Positions 55,923 through 64,000 of a stretch of 64,000 nucleotides of DNA are shown here, piece after piece (the stretch's first letter is position 1; each line of letters begins with the position of its first letter). The position numbers were made by a program, and so were the translations under genes. The notes under the pieces were generated by a model. It made no database searches. It saw only the letters and a program-made list of their open reading frames with translations, and had not been told where the DNA came from. This DNA comes from Mortierella alpina (taxonomy: Eukaryota > Mortierellomycota > Mortierellomycetes > Mortierellales > Mortierellaceae). The stretch is taken from NCBI GenBank assembly GCA_029449245.1, contig JANATF010000015.1, positions 1-64,000 on the forward strand, in the 5' to 3' direction.

Positions 55923-58900
55923 ATGGCTGAGCTTGACGGATTCCATCTGGCCAACATTCTTCGGATGACCCAGCCTCCCAGGAGCCTCGCTCGCGCAGCC
56001 ACCAGCGCTGCAATGGGCAACGGCAGCAGCGACGAGAACGACGCGGACAAAGAGGACGAGGACCGCGAGGTCGTCATGCGCGCGTTGGACAGACTGCGCA
56101 AGGAGTGGCAGCGCAACATCCTTGACTTCAAGGCCAAGCTCAGCAGCAAGCAGAAGCAGCTGAACGACCAAGTGCTGTCACAGCAAGACTTTCCTCCGCT
56201 GGAGGAGGAGGTCGAGTATGGCATGGAGAATGTCGGGTACACTTACAAGGCGCCTCTTTGGCCTGCCTTCGAGGACAGCGACGACACAGAGACAATCTCG
56301 GACAGCCATTCTCTCACAGAGCTCTGCGATATCAGTCACGGACAGATGGATGACCAGCTGCCGGACTACGCCTCCATTATGCCTCCTGTCCTACCACCTC
56401 ACCTGGATGGTAACAAGACTGGCCCTGCTTCCTCTATGACAAGTATAGTGTACGACAGAGCATGGCTGATCAGCCAGTGCAGCACTCATCTGGAGGCCTT
56501 TGGCGATCCAAACACCGACATGACATCCAAGCGTCTTTCCATCGACATCTTTACCATCCTCCGATCAAACAAGCCCGGTAAGAAATATTACTGGCGGGAC
56601 AGTGTTGTTTTTTTCTCAAAGACGTGTTTATTGAGAGTACGCTCTGTGGTATAGATGACGATATTCAAATCAACCTCGTCGATCTCCTGGGCTTTGACAA
56701 CTTTGAGTTCGTCACAGCGTTGCTGACAAACAGAAGAACCATTGTGGATAACGTCATGACGCAGGTAAAAAAAACACCATCTTTAATATTGAGATTAACC
56801 ACGTTTCAGTGAGCAGTCTTTTAACACGTAATACGGCCGCATCGATTTAGACCGCGTATAACCCCGACCAGGAGATCTCAAAGGGACAGCGACACGAGCG
56901 AAATGAAAATTACCGATCCTCAGTGGGCACCAACTTCACTGTTCAGACAGAGGATGAGAAATTGGCCGCCAAGTTTGCGCGTAAAGAACGCAAGAAGCAC
57001 GGAGGTCGAGACGAAGAGGACGAAGCTGCATTGTCGTCCGCAATGCTTGGATTTGATCAGGAGGACCTTCGCAAAGCTCGTGAGGAACAGCTGAGGAGTA
57101 ATGCGGCCAAGCCTCTTGCAAGTTCGCAGCAGGTAAGGGTTTGCCGAGGGTGGCATCACAAAGCTGAAGCAGGGAGGCATTATACAGCTCAAGAAGAGCG
57201 CGACAAAATCTCATTGTTTTTCACTTGTATTGCACGCGCGTTAGAGAACGAACTTCACAGGACCTGATTACCCACACGTGTATCAGTCGACCAAAGGCGG
57301 CAATGTGTTGTCAGCAATCGGTAAAAGTTTTGCGTTGCCTCAAGGAGCAACCCGCACGGATGAGAAGGTATTGCTTCTGACTTCGTTGTGAGATGTTCGA
57401 GAAAAGAATTTGTGGACTGCAATGAAACCGACACTCATACCCATGTCACACCTTCTTAGGACTACGAAGAGGTGACCATCCCTATTACCAAGCAGGCTCC
57501 TCGCCGTGCAGGCGAAAAAGTCATCACTCTCGACCAAATGGATACTCTCTGCAGCACAACCTTCAAGGCGTATACGTCACTCAATCGCATTCAGTCCATC
57601 GTTTACCCTGTTGCGTATGAGACTAACGAAAACATCCTGATGTGCGCTCCCACAGGAGCTGTAAGTCGAGCAAAATGTCTTGGAGTGATATGGCAACTAT
57701 ATTGTGCCGCACTAGAATGCTAACGCACCAATTCCCTGTGTTTTTTACTAGGGTAAAACCGATGTCTCTCTGCTCACGATCTTGAGAACGCTGCACCAGC
57801 ACTGCACCCCCACTCCCCGTCAAGGGATTGACCCCAAAGAGTATGTTGTTGCAAAGAACGACTTCAAGATCGTATTCGTGGCACCGATGAAAGCGCTCGC
57901 GGCGGAAATTGTGCGGAAGTTCAGCTCGCGCCTCAAGTGGCTTGGAATTGAGGTCCGAGAGCTGACAGGAGACATGCAATTGACCAAAGCTGAGATTGCC
58001 AGCACTCAAATCATCGTGACAACTCCCGAGAAATGGGATGTGGTGACACGCAAGAGCACTGGAGATGTTGAGCTGGCGCAGAAAGTTCGCTTGCTGATTA
58101 TCGATGAGGTCCATCTGCTGCATGATGAACGTGGCGCAGTTCTCGAGAGCATTATTGCGCGTACGCTGCGCCAGGTCGAGACATCCCAGTCCATGATTCG
58201 CATCGTCGGCTTATCGGCCACGCTGCCCAATTATGTCGATGTTGCCACGTTCCTGCGTGTTAATCCGTATCAGGGCCTGTTTTACTTTGACGGTGGATTC
58301 CGACCTGTGCCTCTGGAGCAGCATTTCTGTGGTGTGCGCGGCAAGTACGGGTCTTCGACCTACAGTCGGGGACTGGATCAAACATGCTACGACAAGGTAA
58401 GATACTTTCACTTTGACAGCGACTTTAAACCATTGTACTTTGGAGCTCATCACTGCCATAATATTGGTAGGTTGCCGATCTCGTCAAAGAGGGCCATCAG
58501 GTTATGGTCTTTGTGCACGCCCGCAAGGATACTGTGAAAACGGCTCAGATGTTACGAGAGAAAGCTGCATCCGAAGGCGAGCTCGAGTTCTTTGATACAT
58601 CCAGTGATCCTCAGCATGAACTCAGGAAGCGGGAGCTGGCAAAGTCCAAGAATCGGGAGATGAAGGAGCTGTTCCAGTACGGCCTTGGTATTCATCACGC
58701 AGGAATGCTGCGCACTGACCGCGCACTGACCGAGAGGTTGTTCGCAGACGGTCTGCTGAGGGTGAGACCACAGTGTCCTTGATATCTTGAATAGGTCATC
58801 CTGTGTTATTGAGCTCCATGCTAATGGTGTGTTTTTGCTGGATTAGGTCTTGTGCTGTACTGCCACCCTTGCTTGGGGAGTCAACTTGCCAGCGTATGCC

Positions 58901-61900
58901 GTTGTCATCAAAGGCACACAGGTGTACAACACTCAGAAGGGTGCCTTTGTGGACTTGTCGATCCTGGATGTGATGCAGATCTTTGGTCGTGCAGGTCGTC
59001 CACAGTACGAAACGCATGGTGTTGGCTACATCCTCACTACTCAGGACAAATTGAATCATTATGTGGCGCTCATCACCCAGCAGCTGCCCATCGAATCCAG
59101 ATTCATCGAAAAGATGGTCGACAATCTCAATGCAGAATTGTCACTGGGTACTATTACCAACGTGGACGAGGCTGTGACTTGGCTCAGTTACACGTATCTG
59201 TATGTGCGCATGCGCAAGAACCCTCTCGTCTATGGCATGGATCATACAGAGCCCACCGAGGATCCTCTTCTGGGCAAGAAGCGTCGCGACATCATTGTAG
59301 CGGCGGCTAAGAATCTGCATAAGGCGCAAATGATCATCTACGATGAAAAGACGGGCTATCTGACCCCGAAGGACCTCGGACGGATTGCTTCCAACTACTA
59401 CGTCTCCTACAACAGTGTCAACACCTACAACAGCTTGATGAAGCCACGTATGACCGAGGCGGATGTGTTGGCGATGGTCAGCAGGAGTACGGAGTTTGAG
59501 AACGTCAAATCCAGGGACAATGAGCACTCGGAGCTGGCCAAACTACTTGAGCAGGCTTGTCCTTGCGATGTCAAGGTAAGCGCTTTGTCGTGACCGGCAT
59601 AAAGTGTTCATGCAGTCGAAGTCCTCGCAGTGTCCTCATTGTATTACACACTTCTTTTTTCATTTATGATAGGGTGGTTTGGATGCATCCCCGTCAAAGG
59701 TCAACATTCTATTACAGGCAGCTATCACCCAAGCACCTCTGGAAGACTTTGCCCTGGTGTCAGACAGTGCTTATGTTGCCCAGAACGCCTCGCGTATCAT
59801 CCGTGCCATGTTTGAAATCGCAGTTAACCGCAGTTGGGGTCCGGTCGCCAATGTTCTCTTGTCACTTGGAAAGTCTGTTGACAAAAAGATGTGGTCCTTT
59901 GAACACCCTTTGGCCCAATTCGGATTGCCTCGGGACATCATCACCAAATTAGAGGCGCGGACTTACCCACCCACCATCGAGGACATGCGCGAGATGACCG
60001 TGAACGAGCTCGGCGAGCTGGTGCGCTTCCACCGTATGGGCCAGACCATTTCCAAGTGCGTTGACCAGTTCCCAGTCTTGCAAATGGACGCTCAGGTTGC
60101 CCCCATCACACGAAACGTTCTCCGAGTCGCACTCACCATCACGCCAGACTTTGTATGGAACGACCGGATCCACGGATACAATGAACCGTGGTGGATTTGG
60201 GTCGAAGATTCGAACAACACAGAGATTTTGCACTCGGAGTACTTCTTATTGTCTCGCAAGCAACTGGGTCAGCCTCAGGTGCTTACTTTCACCATCCCTG
60301 TGGTAGAGCCCCTGCCTCCCCAGATCTTTGTGCGCGCAATCTCTGACAAGTGGATTGGAGCCGAGTCTGTGCATGCCATCTCTTTCAAGCACCTGATTTT
60401 GCCAGAGCTGTACCCGCCTCACACGGATTTGTTGGATCTCCAGCCCTTGCCTGTCTCGGCGCTGCACAATGAGGTCTTGGAAGAGATTTGCCTGAAGCGC
60501 TTCTCGCACTTTAACCCTGTGCAGACTCAGATCTTCCACACCTTATACAACACAAGCCACAACGCGCTTATCGGTGCCCCAACAGGATCAGGAAAGACCG
60601 TTGCAGCAGAGCTAGCTATGTGGTGGGCATTCAAGGATCAACCAGGAAGCAAGGTCGTTTATATCGCACCCATGAAGGCTCTTGTTAGAGAGCGTGTTAC
60701 CGACTGGACGTCTCGACTGGTGGGTCCCATGAACAAGAAGCTGGTGGAGTTGACTGGAGACGTGACGCCCGACATCAAGTCGATCGAGAGCGCAGACATC
60801 ATCATCACAACTCCCGAAAAGTGGGATGGTATCAGCCGTAACTGGCAGACGCGACCTTATGTGCAGAAGGTGTCCTTGGTTATCATTGATGAGATCCATC
60901 TGCTCGGTGGTGATCGTGGACCTATTCTGGAAGTTATTGTGTCGCGTATGAACTACATTGGCGCCCAGCTTGAGAAGAGAATCCGCCTTGTGGGACTTTC
61001 GACGGCGCTGGCAAATGCCCACGATCTGGCGGATTGGTTGGGCATTCAGGAGGTCGGACTTTTCAACTTTAGACACTCTGTCCGCCCGGTTCCCTTGGAG
61101 ATTTACATTGACGGTTTCCCCGGGAAGCACTACTGCCCAAGAATGGCCACCATGAACAAACCTACTTATGCAGCGATCAAGACGCACTCGCCCAACCAGC
61201 CTGTCATCGTATTTGTGTCCTCCCGTCGTCAGACGCGACTTACTGCACAGGATTTGATCGCCTACTGCGCCATGGAGGACAATCCTCGCCGGTTCTTGCA
61301 CATGCCAGAGGAGGATCTTGATATCCTGTTGACAAAGGTTCAGGATTCAAGTCTGCGAATGGCACTTGGATTCGGGATCGGCCTCCATCACGCTGGTTTA
61401 CCTGAAGGCGACCGGAAGCTTGTCGAGGAGTTGTTTGTGAGCACGAAGATTCAGATCTTGATTGCGACGAGTACGCTGGCTTGGGGCGTGAATTTCCCTG
61501 CTCATCTTGTAGTCATCAAAGGAACCGAGTTTTATGACGCCAAGACGCGCATGTATGTCGATTTCCCGATCACGGACGTCCTTCAGATGATGGGGCGAGC
61601 CGGTCGCCCGCAGTTTGACCAGGAAGGTATTGCCAGGATCTTTGTCCATGACGCCAAGAAGAACTTTTACAAAAAGTTCCTCCACGAACCCTTCCCCGTC
61701 GAGTCAAGTCTGCACCTGCATCTCGATGACCATATCAACGCAGAGGTTGTTGGCGGGACCATCAAGTCCAAGCAGGATGCCATGGACTATCTTACTTGGA
61801 CCTATTTCTACCGCCGACTGCAGATGAACCCAAGTTACTACGGAGTTGAGGACTTGACTCCGCTAGGTGTCAACACGTTCCTGTCCGACCTGATCGAGAA

Positions 61901-63147
61901 GTCGATCGCAAACCTCGAGCGGTCAAGTTGTCTGGAGGTGATTGATGATTTTGAGATTGAACCGACGTCTCTCGGCAAGATCTGCTCGTTTTACTACCTG
62001 ATGCATCCGACGATCCGTCATCTGGATGATCATCTAAAGCCTGACTCTACCTACGAGGACTTGCTGATGATTCTCTGCGGCGCGACCGAGTATTCGGAAC
62101 TTCCAGTGAGACACAACGAAGACATTGTCAACAAGGAGCTTGAGAAGGAGTTGCCCTTGTTGATCGAGTCTTCGATGTCTTATGATTCGCCTCATGCAAA
62201 GTCGTTCTTGTTACTCCAGGCTTACTTTGAGAGGATGAGGTTACCGGTAGCCGATTTCATCACGGATACAGTGTCTGTTCTTGACCAGTCTGTTCGTGTT
62301 CTTCAGGTATGTTCGAATGACTAGTTGTAGTGCCTTTTTTTCGCGGATCAGGGCACCGCGGGGTAGTCTATCGTACGTGCTTTTTCACTAATCACTGGGA
62401 TTGCTATTTCGTTTTCAGGCAATGATTGATATTACGGCTGAGAAGGGCATGCTGCAGCCTTGTTTGTCAACCATGAACATTCTGCAGTCTGTGAAGCAGG
62501 CGCGCTGGAGAGACGATTCACTCTTGACTCTGCCGCACATTGAAAGGCACATGCTCACGATCCTCTCTGCGGTACCCAGAGGTAGCCGTACCAAGAAGGT
62601 TGTCAAGAGTGTGGAGCGGTTGTTTGATTTGACGTCAATGTCTGAGCAGGAGGTCAAGTCGTACTTTGGCAGGATCCAAGCGCTGTCGCCTGGTCACTTG
62701 CAGGATATCTGGAAGGTGGTCCAGAAACTGCCACGACTCGAGATCGCGTCCAGCATCGACACGGGTATCAAATCCTTCTTGGTTGCGGACCTGACGTACA
62801 AGGTCATGGTGGAACTGAACAGGGTCAGGAGGCCCGGTGTTACCTACGATGGACGCGTCCATTGCCCAAAGTTCCCGAAACCACAGTGGGAGTCCTGGTG
62901 GGTTGTGCTTGAGGATCCTGATGCTGAGAGCGATTCGGACAGGCTGGTCGTCTTGAAGCGTGTAAACATGAGGACGGGACCCCAGGGTGGGTTCATTAAC
63001 AAGGTTACGACGAGACTGCAGTTTGTTGCGCCTAAGCGCGAGGGCCGGCATGTGTGGAGGATCCACCTGTACTGCGATGGCTATCTGGGCATGGACCAGA
63101 CGGTTGATATTCAATTTGACGTGATGGGTAACGGCCAAAATGCGTGA
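55923..63147 (+). CDS. SLH1: Slh1/ASCC3-type tandem Ski2-like RNA helicase
   Basis: Ten exons (55923..56577, 56655..56764, 56851..57132, 57245..57367, 57460..57660, 57752..58396, 58471..58761, 58847..59575, 59673..62306, 62419..63147) give 2132 residues. Cassette 1: APTGA|GKT (Walker A, split by intron 5, residue ~457), [38 protein letters not shown], then a Sec63-like unit. Cassette 2: [14 protein letters not shown] (~1314), [13 protein letters not shown] (~1417), [24 protein letters not shown], then a second Sec63 unit. Details match Slh1/ASCC3 rather than Brr2 ([34 protein letters not shown]). By family it splits collided ribosomes as the motor of the RQT/ASC-1 complex. It looks intact. 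Confidence 0.93.
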
Positions 63148-63553
63148 TCTTGAGTTCACAGTGTGATCGATAGACAACTATAGACAATATACCTATTTTA
63201 ATTTGCCGTGTCGATCCTTGCCACGTTTTTTTTTACGTTGGGAGGTCAAAGCTCAGTTTGATTCTCACCCACACACTTTCCACCCACTTCCATTGCCGCC
63301 AATTTACAGCCCTATTGCGTGAGAGAAGAATCGTCTTTGTCGCGAGGGCTCTTCTTGCAGGACCCGAAGTCACGGCGGTTTTCGCATTATCTGAGAATAT
63401 TTCATCACCAACGTATCTTTTGTATGCAAGAGCGTTGTTGGGAAGCATTGCTATCCTCGGCCGCTTAACTGCGACTGTGGAAATGGACGCTGTCAATCGG
63501 ACTGGCTATTTTTGTTTTCTCTCTCCAGGCTATAGCAACGTATTAGATACAAA
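63148..63553. other. Convergent 3' intergenic region
   Basis: No feature beyond 3' UTR sequence is seen. The plus frame here has no recognised family. Confidence 0.55.
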
Positions 63554-64000
63554 CTAGTTACATTTATTCGCTTTCACTCTTTTGAGAATAGAATCCTCGT
63601 TGATAATCTCGATTGTGATGGCATCAAAGGGAGTAAAGCCAAAGACACGGCCTAAGAAGGTCACCTCACTCAACAGAGCAGTCTTGACGTTCTTGGGGAT
63701 ACGGAAGCCTAAAATCAAAGAACCAAACCACAGTAGATAAGTCGGCATGCGCGCTTGAACATGATACACAACAAATCAGCCCAGTGAAATTCCGAACTTA
63801 CCGTGTCCTTCACCTTCAAAGGTGGCATAGAAAACAGGCAGGCCGCGCTTCTTCAAAGCATCGACCATCATCTCGGCCTGGTTAGGGGGGACGACCTTAT
63901 CATCTAGTCCTTGGAAGAAGGCACATGGGCAAGTGATCCTGTCAGCCGAGTACAAGGGCGAGCGCTCCAAGTACAAATCGCGGGCAGCGGGGTAAGGGCC
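63554..64000 (-). CDS. C-terminal end of an S9 (prolyl-oligopeptidase-family) peptidase, cut by the right edge
   Basis: Two exons are visible (64000..63802 and 63708..63554), joined across GTAAGT/TTTT-AG in frame (GEGHG|FRIPKN). [20 protein letters not shown] carries the catalytic Asp region and TFEGEGHG the catalytic His of the alpha/beta-hydrolase S9 family. [18 protein letters not shown] lies near the terminus. The Ser elbow (GxSxGG) must lie outside the window. The substrate cannot be inferred from this part. Confidence 0.85.

Noticed and set aside
55923-63147. Brr2/SNRNP200 as identity of the tandem helicase
   Set aside because: Second-cassette motifs ([32 protein letters not shown]) and [12 protein letters not shown] follow ASCC3/Slh1; Brr2's second cassette is degenerate.

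Overview
The window looks like nuclear DNA of an early-diverging fungus, most likely Mortierellomycota/Mucoromycota (inference). Short GT-AG introns of about 45-240 nt split most genes. Core eukaryotic genes (TRM6, ATP12, MZM1, an Slh1/ASCC3 helicase, FNIP) sit beside expanded F-box/LRR proteins, TnpB-like Fanzor genes and many small repeats. Nothing bacterial, plasmid-like or CRISPR-like was seen.

Left part (1-12.8 kb). A partial Ser/Pro-rich gene runs off the left edge. A decayed Fanzor relic (2.1-3.3 kb, +) is followed by the most interesting locus: a multi-exon Fanzor-type RuvC/zinc-ribbon nuclease gene (6604-3722, -) lying just downstream, on the same strand, of an XPG/PIN-like nuclease gene (9106-6987, -). 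Both are damaged in telling ways. The Fanzor carries Ala where the RuvC-I Asp should be, plus two frame breaks. The XPG-like gene has two small indels bracketing its acidic GESD motif, an in-frame stop, and a TA-flanked MITE that supplies its present C-terminus. A ubiquitin-protease Cys-box fragment and an apparently intact TRM6 follow.

Repeat-rich middle (12.9-26.8 kb). This holds two diverged LINE reverse-transcriptase tails, tRNA-Glu(CTC) and tRNA-Pro(CGG) each followed at short distance by a related repeat element, a ~415-bp-arm inverted repeat, a retroposed insertion with 19-bp target duplications and a poly(A) tail, a ~70-bp minisatellite and two terminal-inverted-repeat elements. One four-exon coiled-coil/zinc-finger gene lies inside.

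Right part (26.9-64 kb). F-box/LRR genes and remnants at 26.9, 35.8, 37.2 and 44.5 kb alternate with a small hydrophobic-tail protein gene (29.3 kb), a second Fanzor relic (32.3 kb), a divergent pair of mitochondrial assembly genes (ATP12 and MZM1), FNIP (39-43 kb), a third Fanzor relic (49 kb), a small uncharacterised gene (50 kb), a class 3 lipase with a cysteine-rich insertion and a 7-bp frame-breaking duplication (52-54.5 kb), a secreted 149-residue protein, the 2132-residue Slh1/ASCC3 helicase (55.9-63.1 kb), and the C-terminal end of an S9 peptidase at the right edge.

Four independent TnpB/Fanzor-related loci in 64 kb, all inactivated differently, point to repeated colonisation and decay. 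Exon boundaries were placed by hand from GT/AG sites and reading-frame continuity. Identities come from family motifs recognised by eye, not from database searches.
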